A stretch of 64,000 bases of DNA, from NCBI GenBank assembly GCA_016858145.1, contig JAEHOE010000247.1, forward strand, positions 1-64,000, given 5' to 3'. This DNA comes from Edaphochlamys debaryana. Lineage: Eukaryota; Chlorophyta; Chlorophyceae; Chlamydomonadales. This document shows, piece after piece, positions 42,408 through 55,800 of this stretch. The notes beneath the pieces are model-generated. The model worked only from the letters and a program-made list of their open reading frames with translations. It did not search any database and was not told the origin of the DNA. Both the position numbers and the translations under genes were made by a program. The first letter of the stretch is position 1, and each line of letters opens with the position of its first letter.

Positions 42408-45400
42408 TGCCGAGGGGCCTCGTCCAGCCCAGTCCCTCACCGCCGTGCCCCCCGGGCGGCTTGGGAGCCCACGTCGCGATGGGTGCCGAGGGGCCTCGTC
42501 CAGCCCAGTCCCTCACCGCCGTGCCCCCCGGGCGGCTTGGGAGCCCACGTCGCGATGGGTGCCGAGGGGCCTCGTCCAGCCCAGTCCCTCACCGCCGTGC
42601 CCCCCGGGCGGCTTGGGAGCCCAAGTCGCGATGGGTGCCGAGGGGCCTCGTCCAGCCCAGTCCCTCACCGCCGTGCCCCCGGGCGGCTCGGGAGCCCACG
42701 TCGCGATGGGTGCCGAGGGGCCTCGTCCAGCCCAGTCCCTCACCGCCGTGCCCCCGGGCGGCTTGGGAGCCCAGTTCGCGATGGGTGCCGAGGGGCCTCG
42801 TCCAGCCCAGTCCCTCACCGCCGTGCCCCCGGGCGGCTTGGGAGCCCACGTCGCGATGGGTGCCGAGGGGCCTCGTCCAGCCCAGTCCCTCACCGCCGTG
42901 CCCCCCGGGCGGCTCGGGAGCCCACGTCGCGATGGGTGCCGAGGGGCCTCGTCCAGCCCAGTCCCTCACCGCCGTGCCCCCCGGCGGCTCGGGAGCCCAC
43001 GTCGCGATGGGTGCCGAGGGGCCTCGTCCAGCCCAGTCCCTCACCGCCGTGCCCCCCGGGCGGCTCGGGAGCCCACGTCGCGATGGGTGCCGAGGGGCCT
43101 CGTCCAGCCCAGTCCCTCACCGCCGTGCCCCCCGGGCGGCTTGGGAGCCCAAGTCGCGATGGGTGCCGAGGGGCCTCGTCCAGCCCAGTCCCTCACCGCC
43201 GTGCCCCCCGGGCGGCTTGGGAGCCCAAGTCGCGATGGGTGCCGAGGGGCCTCGTCCAGCCCAGTCCCTCACCGCCGTGCCCCCGGGCGGCTCGGGAGCC
43301 CAAGTCGCGATGGGTGCCGAGGGGCCTCGTCCAGCCCAGTCCCTCACCGCCGTGCCCCCGGGCGGCTTGGGAGCCCAAGTCGCGATGGGTGCCGCGGGGC
43401 CTCGTCCAGCCCAGTCCCTCACCGCCGTGCCCCCGGGCGGCTCGGGAGCCCAAGTCGCGATGGGTGCCGAGGGGCCTCGTCCAGCCCAGTCCCTCACCGC
43501 CGTGCCCCCCGGGCGGCTCGGGAGCCCAAGTCGCGATGGGTGCCGAGGGGCCTCGTCCAGCCCAGTCCCTCACCGCCGTGCCCCCCGGGCGGCTTGGGAG
43601 CCCAAGTCGCGATGGGTGCCGAGGGGCCTCGTCCAGCCCAGTCCCTCACCGCCGTGCCCCCCGGGCGGCTCGGGAGCCCAAGTCGCGATGGGTGCCGAGG
43701 GGCCTCGTCCAGCCCAGTCCCTCACCGCCGTGCCCCCGGGCGGCTCGGGAGCCCAAGTCGCGATGGGTGCCGAGGGGCCTCGTCCAGCCCAGTCCCTCAC
43801 CGCCGTGCCCCCGGGCGGCTCGGGAGCCCAAGTCGCGATGGGTGCCGAGGGGCCTCGTCCAGCCCAGTCCCTCACCGCCGTGCCCCCGGGCGGCTCGGGA
43901 GCCCAAGTCGCGATGGGTGCCGAGGGGCCTCGTCCAGCCCAGTCCCTCACCGCCGTGCCCCCGGGCGGCTCGGGAGCCCACGTCGCGATGGGTGCCGAGG
44001 GGCCTCGTCCAGCCCAGTCCCTCACCGCCGTGCCCCCCGGCGGCTCGGGAGCCCACGTCGCGATGGGTGCCGAGGGGCCTCGTCCAGCCCAGTCCCTCAC
44101 CGCCGTGCCCCCCGGCGGCTTGGGAGCCAAAGTCGCGATGGGTGCCGAGGGGCCTCGTCCAGCCCAGTCCCTCACCGCCGTGCCCCCGGGCGGCTCGGGA
44201 GCCCAAGTCGCGATGGGTGCCGAGGGGCCTCGTCCAGCCCAGTCCCTCACCGCCGTGCCCCCGGGCGGCTCGGGAGCCCACGTCGCGATGGGTGCCGAGG
44301 GGCCTCGTCCAGCCCAGTCCCTCACCGCCGTGCCCCCGGGCGGCTTGGGAGCCCAAGTCGCGATGGGTGCCGAGGGGCCTCGTCAAGCCCAGTCCCTCAC
44401 CGCCGTGCCCCCGGGCGGCTCGGGAGCCCAAGTCGCGATGGGTGCCGAGGGGCCTCGTCCAGCCCAGTCCCTCACCGCCGTGCCCCCCGGGCGGCTCGGG
44501 AGCCCAAGTCGCGATGGGTGCCGAGGGGCCTCGTCCAGCCCAGTCCCTCACCGCCGTGCCCCCGGGCGGCTTGGGAGCCCACGTCGCGATGGGTGCCGAG
44601 GGGCCTCGTCCAGCCCAGTCCCTCACCGCCGTGCCCCCGGGCGGCTTGGGAGCCCAAGTCGCGATGGGTGCCGAGGGGCCTCGTCCAGCCCAGTCCCTCA
44701 CCGCCGTGCCCCCGGGCGGCTCGGGAGCCCAAGTCGCGATGGGTGCCGAGGGGCCTCGTCCAGCCCAGTCCCTCACCGCCGTGCCCCCCGGGCGGCTCGG
44801 GAGCCCAAGTCGCGATGGGTGCCGAGGGGCCACGTCCAGCCCAGTCCCTCACCGCCGTGCCCCCCGGGCGGCTCGGGAGCCCAAGTCGCGATGGGTGCCG
44901 AGGGGCCTCGTCCAGCCCAGTCCCTCACCGCCGTGCCCCCCGGGCGGCTCGGGAGCCCAAGTCGCGATGGGTGCCGAGGGGCCTCGTCAAGCCCAGTCCC
45001 TCACCGCCGTGCCCCCGGGCGGCTCGGGAGCCCAAGTCGCGATGGGTGCCGAGGGGCCTCGTCCAGCCCAGTCCCTCACCGCCGTGCCCCCCGGGCGGCT
45101 CGGGAGCCCAAGTCGCGATGGGTGCCGAGGGGCCTCGTCCAGCCCAGTCCCTCACCGCCGTGCCCCCGGGCGGCTCGGGAGCCCAAGTCGCGATGGGTGC
45201 CGAGGGGCCTCGTCCAGCCCAGTCCCTCACCGCCGTGCCCCCGGGCGGCTCGGGAGCCCACGTCGCGATGGGTGCCGAGGGGCCTGGTCCAGCCCAGTCC
45301 CTCACCGCCGTGCCCCCGGGCGGCTTGGGAGCCCAAGTCGCGATGGGTGCCGAGGGGCCTCGTCCAGCCCAGTCCCTCACCGCCGTGCCCCCGGGCGGCT

Positions 45401-46425
45401 CGGGAGCCCAAGTCGCGATGGGTGCCGAGGGGCCTCGTCCAGCCCAGTCCCTCACCGCCGTGCCCCCCGGGCGGCTTGGGAGCCCAAGTCGCGATGGGTG
45501 CCGAGGGGCCTCGTCCAGCCCAGTCCCTCACCGCCGTGCCCCCCGGGCGGCTCGGGAGCCCAAGTCGCGATGGGTGCCGAGGGGCCTCGTCCAGCCCAGT
45601 CCCTCACCGCCGTGCCCCCCGGGCGGCTCGGGAGCCCAAGTCGCGATGGGTGCCGAGGGGCCTCGTCCAGCCCAGTCCCTCACCGCCGTGCCCCCCGGGC
45701 GGCTTGGGAGCCCAAGTCGCGATGGGTGCCGAGGGGCCTCGTCCAGCCCAGTCCCTCACCGCCGTGCCCCCGGGCGGCTCGGGAGCCCAAGTCGCGATGG
45801 GTGCCGAGGGGCCTCGTCCAGCCCAGTCCCTCACCGCCGTGCCCCCGGGCGGCTCGGGAGCCCAAGTCGCGATGGGTGCCGAGGGGCCTCGTCCAGCCCA
45901 GTCCCTCACCGCCGTGCCCCCCGGCGGCTCGGGAGCCCAAGTCGCGATGGGTGCCGAGGGGCCTCGTCCAGCCCAGTCCCTCACCGCCGTGCCCCCCGGC
46001 GGCTCGGGAGCCCACGTCGCGATGGGTGCCGAGGGGCCTCGTCCAGCCCAGTCCCTCACCGCCGTGCCCCCCGGGCGGCTTGGGAGCCCAAGTCGCGATG
46101 GGTGCCGAGGGGCCTCGTCCAGCCCAGTCCCTCACCGCCGTGCCCCCGGGCGGCTCGGGAGCCCAAGTCGCGATGGGTGCCGAGGGGCCTCGTCCAGCCC
46201 AGTCCCTCACCGCCGTGCCCCCGGGCGGCTCGGGAGCCCAAGTCGCGATGGGTGCCGAGGGGCCTCGTCCAGCCCAGTCCCTCACCGCCGTGCCCCCCGG
46301 CGGCTCGGGAGCCCAAGTCGCGATGGGTGCCGAGGGGCCTCGTCCAGCCCAGTCCCTCACCGCCGTGCCCCCGGGCGGCTCGGGAGCCCACGTCGCGATG
46401 GGTGCCGAGTAGCCCAGTCCCTCAC
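42407..46425 (+). repeat. Satellite A, array 2: about 53 copies, distinct subfamily
   Basis: Same 75/76-bp monomer and orientation as array 1, but many copies carry ctcggg for cttggg and/or cccacgtcgcga for cccaagtcgcga, variants essentially absent from the homogeneous part of array 1. The first ten or so copies after the element are rich in the cacgtc form and later ones in the ctcggg form. As in array 1 all three forward frames are open. The array ends in a truncated monomer (gccgag-tagcccagtccctcac), which finally brings a stop into one frame. Confidence 0.96.
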
Positions 46426-46612
46426 ACTTGTCCGCAGGGCACGCACTTTGGCAGTGGTCCGCAGGGCTTGGCTGCTGGGCAGCTCTGGAACGCAGCTGGC
46501 GGAGTGGTGCATGGGGGGGCACACTTGTCCGCAGGGCACGCACTTCGGCACTTGTCCACGGCACACCAGTGGTCCGCAGGGCTTGGCTGGGCAGCTCTGG
46601 AACCCAGCTGGC
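46424..46612 (+). repeat. Imperfect tandem duplication at the array 2 edge
   Basis: 46424-46500 and 46521-46612 share acacttgtccgcagggcacg, the gtggtccgcagggcttggct segment and ggcagctctggaac-x-cagctgg. Copy 2 has about 20 extra bases near 46551-46567 and lacks the ctg triplet at 46473. The sequence is neither satellite A nor B and may be the old flank of the locus. Confidence 0.8.
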
Positions 46613-46848
46613 TTGACTTGGCGGAGACTTGTTGAAGCGGGGGATACAGCGGGGATTCTCAGCGGAAGCGTAGAACTGTTGTCTTGTTGCGTTGAACGAT
46701 GGCAGCGGAGGCCGGCTCTGGTGGCGTGGCTGCTCGAGCGCGCCGACTACGGAAATGCTCTGGGAATGCTCACGAGGCTGTCGGGCTCGCTCCGGGACTC
46801 GCTCGTTTTGGGACGGGGCTAGATAGGCTCACACACAGAGACTTACAG
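46613..46848. other. Unique junction between satellite A and satellite B
   Basis: About 235 bp with no match to either satellite. One forward frame gives a passably protein-like stretch (around VAWLLERADYGNALGML), but it has no start or splice signal of its own and no known motif, so no gene is claimed. Confidence 0.45.
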
Positions 46849-49800
46849 GCCCGCTCTGCTCCGGGCCGTTCCAATTGCAAGCATCTATCATATGTATTGA
46901 AGGGTTGAGAAGGCTTGGGAAGTGCGAGGACGCGGTGGGGCGAGAGCTGCGCGCTCTGGGAGGCCCGGGGCAAGGCCGGGGGCCGGGGCCGCGGACCCCG
47001 CCTCCGCGCAAAATCGGCCCGCTCTGCTCCGGCCCGTTCCAAGCCCGCCATCCCCCTTGCAAGCATCTATCATATGTATTGAAGGGCGGGTTGAGAAGGC
47101 TTGGGAAGTGCGGGGACGCGGTGGGGCGAGAGCTGCGCGCTCTGGGAGACCCGGGGCAAGGCCGGGGGCCGGGGCCGCGGACCCCGCCTCCGCGCAAAAT
47201 CGGCCCGCTCTGCTCCGGGCCGTTCCAAGCCCGCCATCCCCCTTGCAAGCATCTATCATATGTATTGAAGGGTTGAGAAGGCTTGGGAAGTGCGGGGACG
47301 CGGTGGGGCGAGAGCTGCGCGCTCTGGGAGACCCGGGGCAAGGCCGGGGGCCGGGGCCGCGGACCCCGCCTCCGCGCAAAATCGGCCCGCTCTGCTCCGG
47401 GCCGTTCCAAGCCCGCCATCCCCCTTGCAAGCATCTATCATATGTATTGAAGGGTTGAGAAGGCTTGGGAAGTGCGGGGACGCGGTGGGGCGAGAGCTGC
47501 GCGCTCTGGGAGACCCGGGGCAAGGCCGGGGGCCGGGGCCGCGGACCCCGCCTCCGCGCAAAATCGGCCCGCTCTGCTCCGGGCCGTTCCAAGCCCTCCA
47601 TCCCCCTTGCAAGCATCTATCATATGTATTGAAGGGTTGAGAAGGCTTGGGAAGTGCGGGGACGCGGTGGGGCGAGAGCTGCGCGCTCTGGGAGACCCGG
47701 GGCAAGGCCGGGGGCCGGGGCCGCGGACCCCGCCTCCGCGCAAAATCGGCCCGCTCTGCTCCGGGCCGTTCCAAGCCCGCCATCCCCCTTGCAAGCATCT
47801 ATCATATGTATTGAAGGGTTGAGAAGGCTTGGGAAGTGCGGGGACGCGGTGGGGCGAGAGCTGCGCGCTCTGGGAGGCCCGGGGCAAGGCCGGGGGCCGG
47901 GGCCGCGGACCCCGCCTCCGCGCAAAATCGGCCCGCTCTGCTCCGGGCCGTTCCAAGCCCGCCATCCCCCTTGCAAGCATCTTCTATATGTATTGAAGGG
48001 CGGGTTGAGAAGGCTTGGGAAGTGCGGGGACGCGGTGGGGCGAGAGCTGCGCGCTCTGGGAGACCCGGGGAAAGGCCGGGGGCCGGGGCCGCGGACCCCG
48101 CCTCCACGCAAAATCGGCCCGCTCTGCTCCGGGCCGTTCCAAGCCCGCCATCCCCCTTGCAAGCATCTATGATCATATGTATTGAAGGGTTGAGAAGGCT
48201 TGGGAAGTGCGGGGACGCGGTGGGGCGAGAGCTGCGCGCTCTGGGAGACCCGGGGCAAGGCCGGGGGCCGGGGCCGCGGACCCCGCCTCCGCGCAAAATC
48301 GGCCCGCTCTGCTCCGGGCCGTTCCAAGCCCGCCATCCCCCTTGCAAGCATCTATGATCATATGTATTGAAGGGCGGGTTGAGAAGGCTTGGGAAGTGCG
48401 GGGACGCGGTGGGGCGAGAGCTGCGCGCTCTGGGAGACCCGGGGCAAGGCCGGGGGCCGGGGCCGCGGACCCCGCCTCCGCGCAAAATCGGCCCGCTCTG
48501 CTCCGGGCCGTTCCAAGCCCGCCATCCCCCTTGCAAGCATCTATCATATGTATTGAAGGGTTGAGAAGGCTTGGGAAGTGCGGGGACGCGGTGGGGCGAG
48601 AGCTGCGCGCTCTGGGAGACCCGGGGCAAGGCCGGGGGCCGGGGCCGCGGACCCCGCCTCCACGCAAAATCGGCCCGCTCTGCTCCGGGCCGTTCCAAGC
48701 CCGCCATCCCCCTTGCAAGCATCTATGATCATATGTATTGAAGGGTTGAGAAGGCTTGGGAAGTGCGGGGACGCGGTGGGGCGAGAGCTGCGCGCTCTGG
48801 GAGACCCGGGGCAAGGCCGGGGGCCGGGGCCGCGGACCCCGCCTCCGCGCAAAATCGGCCCGCTCTGCTCCGGGCCGTTCCAAGCCCGCCATCCCCCTTG
48901 CAAGCATCTATTATATGTATTGAAGGGCGGGTTGAGAAGGCTTGGGAAGTGCGGGGACGCGGTGGGGCGAGAGCTGCGCGCTCTGGGAGACCCGGGGCAA
49001 GGCCGGGGGCCGGGGCCGCGGACCCCGCCTCCGCGCAAAATCGGCCCGCTCTGCTCCGGGCCGTTCCAAGCCCGCCATCCCCCTTGCAAGCATCTATGAT
49101 CATATGTATTGAAGGGTTGAGAAGGCTTGGGAAGTGCGGGGACGCGGTGGGGCGAGAGCTGCGCGCTCTGGGAGACCCGGGGCAAGGCCGGGGGCCGGGG
49201 CCGCGGACCCCGCCTCCGCGCAAAATCGGCCCGCTCTGCTCCGGGCCGTTCCAAGCCCGCCATCCCCCTTGCAAGCATCTACTATATGTATTGAAGGGTT
49301 GAGAAGGCTTGGGAAGTGCGGGGACGCGGTGGGGCGAGAGCTGCGCGCTCTGGGAGACCCGGGGCAAGGCCGGGGGCCGGGGCCGCGGACCCCGCCTCCG
49401 CGCAAAATCGGCCCGCTCTGCTCCGGGCCGTTCCAAGCCCGCCATCCCCCTTGCAAGCATCTATGATCATATGTATTGAAGGGAGGGTTGAGAAGGCTTG
49501 GGAAGTGCGGGGACGCGGTGGGGCGAGAGCTGCGCGCTCTGGGAGACCCGGGGCAAGGCCGGGGGCCGGGGCCGCGGACCCCGCCTCCGCGCAAAATCGG
49601 CCCGCTCTGCTCCGGGCCGTTCCAAGCCCGCCATCCCCCTTGCAAGCATCTATTATATGTATTGAAGGGCGGGTTGAGAAGGCTTGGGAAGTGCGGGGAC
49701 GCGGTGGGGCGAGAGCTGCGCGCTCTGGGAGACCCGGGGCAAGGCCGGGGGCCGGGGCCGCGGACCCCGCCTCCGCGCAAAATCGGCCCGCTCTGCTCCG

Positions 49801-52800
49801 GGCCGTTCCAAGCCCGCCATCCCCCTTGCAAGCATCTATTATATGTATTGAAGGGTTGAGAAGGCTTGGGAAGTGCGGGGACGCGGTGGGGCGAGAGCTG
49901 CGCGCTCTGGGAGACCCGGGGAAAGGCCGGGGGCCGGGGCCGCGGACCCCGCCTCCGCGCAAAATCGGCCCGCTCTGCTCCGGGCCGTTCCAAGCCCGCC
50001 ATCCCCCTTGCAAGCATCTATCATATGTATTGAAGGGTTGAGAAGGCTTGGGAAGTGCGGGGACGCGGTGGGGCGAGAGCTGCGCGCTCTGGGAGACCCG
50101 GGGAAAGGCCGGGGGCCGGGGCCGCGGACCCCGCCTCCGCGCAAAATCGGCCCGCTCTGCTCCGGGCCGTTCCAAGCCCGCCATCCCCCTTGCAAGCATC
50201 TACTATATGTATTGAAGGGTTGAGAAGGCTTGGGAAGTGCGGGGACGCGGTGGGGCGAGAGCTGCGCGCTCTGGGAGACCCGGGGCAAGGCCGGGGGCCG
50301 GGGCCGCGGACCCCGCCTCCGCGCAAAATCGGCCCGCTCTGCTCCGGGCCGTTCCAAGCCCGCCATCCCCCTTGCAAGCATCTATCATATGTATTGAAGG
50401 GAGGGTTGAGAAGGCTTGGGAAGTGCGGGGACGCGGTGGGGCGAGAGCTGCGCGCTCTGGGAGACCCGGGGCAAGGCCGGGGGCCGGGGCCGCGGACCCC
50501 GCCTCCGCGCAAAATCGGCCCGCTCTGCTCCGGGCCGTTCCAAGCCCGCCATCCCCCTTGCAAGCATCTATTATATGTATTGAAGGGTTGAGAAGGCTTG
50601 GGAAGTGCGGGGACGCGGTGGGGCGAGAGCTGCGCGCTCTGGGAGACCCGGGGCAAGGCCGGGGGCCGGGGCCGCGGACCCCGCCTCCGCGCAAAATCGG
50701 CCCGCTCTGCTCCGGGCCGTTCCAAGCCCGCCATCCCCCTTGCAAGCATCTATTATATGTATTGAAGGGGTTGAGAAGGCTTGGGAAGTGCGGGGACGCG
50801 GTGGGGCGAGAGCTGCGCGCTCTGGGAGACCCGGGGCAAGGCCGGGGGCCGGGGCCGCGGACCCCGCCTCCGCGCAAAATCGGCCCGCTCTGCTCCGGGC
50901 CGTTCCAAGCCCGCCATCCCCCTTGCAAGCATCTATATATGTATTGAAGGGTTGAGAAGGCTTGGGAAGTGCGGGGACGCGGTGGGGCGAGAGCTGCGCG
51001 CTCTGGGAGACCCGGGGAAAGGCCGGGGGCCGGGGCCGCGGACCCCGCCTCCGCGCAAAATCGGCCCGCTCTGCTCCGGGCCGTTCCAAGCCCGCCATCC
51101 CCCTTGCAAGCATCTATATATGTATTGAAGGGTTGAGAAGGCTTGGGAAGTGCGGGGACGCGGTGGGGCGAGAGCTGCGCGCTCTGGGAGACCCGGGGCA
51201 AGGCCGGGGGCCGGGGCCGCGGACCCCGCCTCCGCGCAAAATCGGCCCGCTCTGCTCCGGGCCGTTCCAAGCCCGCCATCCCCCTTGCAAGCATCTATAT
51301 ATGTATTGAAGGGTTGAGAAGGCTTGGGAAGTGCGGGGACGCGGTGGGGCGAGAGCTGCGCGCTCTGGGAGACCCGGGGCAAGGCCGGGGGCCGGGGCCG
51401 CGGACCCCGCCTCCGCGCAAAATCGGCCCGCTCTGCTCCGGGCCGTTCCAAGCCCGCCATCCCCCTTGCAAGCATCTATTATATGTATTGAAGGGTTGAG
51501 AAGGCTTGGGAAGTGCGGGGACGCGGTGGGGCGAGAGCTGCGCGCTCTGGGAGACCCGGGGCAAGGCCGGGGGCCGGGGCCGCGGACCCCGCCTCCGCGC
51601 AAAATCGGCCCGCTCTGCTCCGGGCCGTTCCAAGCCCGCCATCCCCCTTGCAAGCATCTATTATATGTATTGAAGGGTTGAGAAGGCTTGGGAAGTGCGG
51701 GGACGCGGTGGGGCGAGAGCTGCGCGCTCTGGGAGACCCGGGGCAAGGCCGGGGGCCGGGGCCGCGGACCCCGCCTCCGCGCAAAATCGGCCCGCTCTGC
51801 TCCGGGCCGTTCCAAGCCCGCCATCCCCCTTGCAAGCATCTATTATATGTATTGAAGGGTTGAGAAGGCTTGGGAAGTGCGGGGACGCGGTGGGGCGAGA
51901 GCTGCGCGCTCTGGGAGACCCGGGGCAAGGCCGGGGGCCGGGGCCGCGGACCCCGCCTCCGCGCAAAATCGGCCCGCTCTGCTCCGGGCCGTTCCAAGCC
52001 CGCCATCCCCCTTGCAAGCATCTATATATGTATTGAAGGGTTGAGAAGGCTTGGGAAGTGCGGGGACGCGGTGGGGCGAGAGCTGCGCGCTCTGGGAGAC
52101 CCGGGGCAAGGCCGGGGGCCGGGGCCGCGGACCCCGCCTCCGCGCAAAATCGGCCCGCTCTGCTCCGGGCCGTTCCAAGCCCGCCATCCCCCTTGCAAGC
52201 ATCTATTATATGTATTGAAGGGTTGAGAAGGCTTGGGAAGTGCGGGGACGCGGTGGGGCGAGAGCTGCGCGCTCTGGGAGACCCGGGGCAAGGCCGGGGG
52301 CCGGGGCCGCGGACCCCGCCTCCGCGCAAAATCGGCCCGCTCTGCTCCGGGCCGTTCCAAGCCCGCCATCCCCCTTGCAAGCATCTATTATATGTATTGA
52401 AGGGTTGAGAAGGCTTGGGAAGTGCGGGGACGCGGTGGGGCGAGAGCTGCGCGCTCTGGGAGACCCGGGGCAAGGCCGGGGGCCGGGGCCGCGGACCCCG
52501 CCTCCGCGCAAAATCGGCCCGCTCTGCTCCGGGCCGTTCCAAGCCCGCCATCCCCCTTGCAAGCATCTATTATATGTATTGAAGGGTTGAGAAGGCTTGG
52601 GAAGTGCGGGGACGCGGTGGGGCGAGAGCTGCGCGCTCTGGGAGACCCGGGGCAAGGCCGGGGGCCGGGGCCGCGGACCCCGCCTCCGCGCAAAATCGGC
52701 CCGCTCTGCTCCGGGCCGTTCCAAGCCCGCCATCCCCCTTGCAAGCATCTATTATATGTATTGAAGGGTTGAGAAGGCTTGGGAAGTGCGGGGACGCGGT

Positions 52801-55800
52801 GGGGCGAGAGCTGCGCGCTCTGGGAGACCCGGGGCAAGGCCGGGGGCCGGGGCCGCGGACCCCGCCTCCGCGCAAAATCGGCCCGCTCTGCTCCGGGCCG
52901 TTCCAAGCCCGCCATCCCCCTTGCAAGCATCTATTATATGTATTGAAGGGGTTGAGAAGGCTTGGGAAGTGCGGGGACGCGGTGGGGCGAGAGCTGCGCG
53001 CTCTGGGAGACCCGGGGCAAGGCCGGGGGCCGGGGCCGCGGACCCCGCCTCCGCGCAAAATCGGCCCGCTCTGCTCCGGGCCGTTCCAAGCCCGCCATCC
53101 CCCTTGCAAGCATCTATTATATGTATTGAAGGGTTGAGAAGGCTTGGGAAGTGCGGGGACGCGGTGGGGCGAGAGCTGCGCGCTCTGGGAGACCCGGGGC
53201 AAGGCCGGGGGCCGGGGCCGCGGACCCCGCCTCCGCGCAAAATCGGCCCGCTCTGCTCCGGGCCGTTCCAAGCCCGCCATCCCCCTTGCAAGCATCTATT
53301 ATATGTATTGAAGGGTTGAGAAGGCTTGGGAAGTGCGGGGACGCGGTGGGGCGAGAGCTGCGCGCTCTGGGAGACCCGGGGCAAGGCCGGGGGCCGGGGC
53401 CGCGGACCCCGCCTCCGCGCAAAATCGGCCCGCTCTGCTCCGGGCCGTTCCAAGCCCGCCATCCCCCTTGCAAGCATCTATATATGTATTGAAGGGTTGA
53501 GAAGGCTTGGGAAGTGCGGGGACGCGGTGGGGCGAGAGCTGCGCGCTCTGGGAGACCCGGGGCAAGGCCGGGGGCCGGGGCCGCGGACCCCGCCTCCGCG
53601 CAAAATCGGCCCGCTCTGCTCCGGGCCGTTCCAAGCCCGCCATCCCCCTTGCAAGCATCTATTATATGTATTGAAGGGTTGAGAAGGCTTGGGAAGTGCG
53701 GGGACGCGGTGGGGCGAGAGCTGCGCGCTCTGGGAGACCCGGGGAAAGGCCGGGGGCCGGGGCCGCGGACCCCGCCTCCGCGCAAAATCGGCCCGCTCTG
53801 CTCCGGGCCGTTCCAAGCCCGCCATCCCCCTTGCAAGCATCTATTATATGTATTGAAGGGTTGAGAAGGCTTGGGAAGTGCGGGGACGCGGTGGGGCGAG
53901 AGCTGCGCGCTCTGGGAGACCCGGGGCAAGGCCGGGGGCCGGGGCCGCGGACCCCGCCTCCGCGCAAAATCGGCCCGCTCTGCTCCGGGCCGTTCCAAGC
54001 CCGCCATCCCCCTTGCAAGCATCTATTATATGTATTGAAGGGTTGAGAAGGCTTGGGAAGTGCGGGGACGCGGTGGGGCGAGAGCTGCGCGCTCTGGGAG
54101 ACCCGGGGCAAGGCCGGGGGCCGGGGCCGCGGACCCCGCCTCCGCGCAAAATCGGCCCGCTCTGCTCCGGGCCGTTCCAAGCCCGCCATCCCCCTTGCAA
54201 GCATCTATTATATGTATTGAAGGGTTGAGAAGGCTTGGGAAGTGCGGGGACGCGGTGGGGCGAGAGCTGCGCGCTCTGGGAGACCCGGGGCAAGGCCGGG
54301 GGCCGGGGCCGCGGACCCCGCCTCCGCGCAAAATCGGCCCGCTCTGCTCCGGGCCGTTCCAAGCCCGCCATCCCCCTTGCAAGCATCTATTATATGTATT
54401 GAAGGGTTGAGAAGGCTTGGGAAGTGCGGGGACGCGGTGGGGCGAGAGCTGCGCGCTCTGGGAGACCCGGGGCAAGGCCGGGGGCCGGGGCCGCGGACCC
54501 CGCCTCCGCGCAAAATCGGCCCGCTCTGCTCCGGGCCGTTCCAAGCCCGCCATCCCCCTTGCAAGCATCTATATATGTATTGAAGGGTTGAGAAGGCTTG
54601 GGAAGTGCGGGGACGCGGTGGGGCGAGAGCTGCGCGCTCTGGGAGACCCGGGGCAAGGCCGGGGGCCGGGGCCGCGGACCCCGCCTCCGCGCAAAATCGG
54701 CCCGCTCTGCTCCGGGCCGTTCCAAGCCCGCCATCCCCCTTGCAAGCATCTATTATATGTATTGAAGGGTTGAGAAGGCTTGGGAAGTGCGGGGACGCGG
54801 TGGGGCGAGAGCTGCGCGCTCTGGGAGACCCGGGGCAAGGCCGGGGGCCGGGGCCGCGGACCCCGCCTCCGCGCAAAATCGGCCCGCTCTGCTCCGGGCC
54901 GTTCCAAGCCCGCCATCCCCCTTGCAAGCATCTATTATATGTATTGAAGGGTTGAGAAGGCTTGGGAAGTGCGGGGACGCGGTGGGGCGAGAGCTGCGCG
55001 CTCTGGGAGACCCGGGGCAAGGCCGGGGGCCGGGGCCGCGGACCCCGCCTCCGCGCAAAATCGGCCCGCTCTGCTCCGGGCCGTTCCAAGCCCGCCATCC
55101 CCCTTGCAAGCATCTATTATATGTATTGAAGGGTTGAGAAGGCTTGGGAAGTGCGGGGACGCGGTGGGGCGAGAGCTGCGCGCTCTGGGAGACCCGGGGC
55201 AAGGCCGGGGGCCGGGGCCGCGGACCCCGCCTCCGCGCAAAATCGGCCCGCTCTGCTCCGGGCCGTTCCAAGCCCGCCATCCCCCTTGCAAGCATCTATT
55301 ATATGTATTGAAGGGTTGAGAAGGCTTGGGAAGTGCGGGGACGCGGTGGGGCGAGAGCTGCGCGCTCTGGGAGACCCGGGGCAAGGCCGGGGGCCGGGGC
55401 CGCGGACCCCGCCTCCGCGCAAAATCGGCCCGCTCTGCTCCGGGCCGTTCCAAGCCCGCCATCCCCCTTGCAAGCATCTATATATGTATTGAAGGGTTGA
55501 GAAGGCTTGGGAAGTGCGGGGACGCGGTGGGGCGAGAGCTGCGCGCTCTGGGAGACCCGGGGCAAGGCCGGGGGCCGGGGCCGCGGACCCCGCCTCCGCG
55601 CAAAATCGGCCCGCTCTGCTCCGGGCCGTTCCAAGCCCGCCATCCCCCTTGCAAGCATCTATTATATGTATTGAAGGGTTGAGAAGGCTTGGGAAGTGCG
55701 GGGACGCGGTGGGGCGAGAGCTGCGCGCTCTGGGAGACCCGGGGCAAGGCCGGGGGCCGGGGCCGCGGACCCCGCCTCCGCGCAAAATCGGCCCGCTCTG

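Noticed and set aside
46699..46820. Short gene at the satellite A/B junction
   Set aside because: The frame is short, lacks splice or promoter support and runs into satellite B.
42211..46822. Three forward frames of about 1,300-1,485 codons over array 2
   Set aside because: Same stop-free satellite effect; starts lie in the LTR and ends in the truncated edge monomer.
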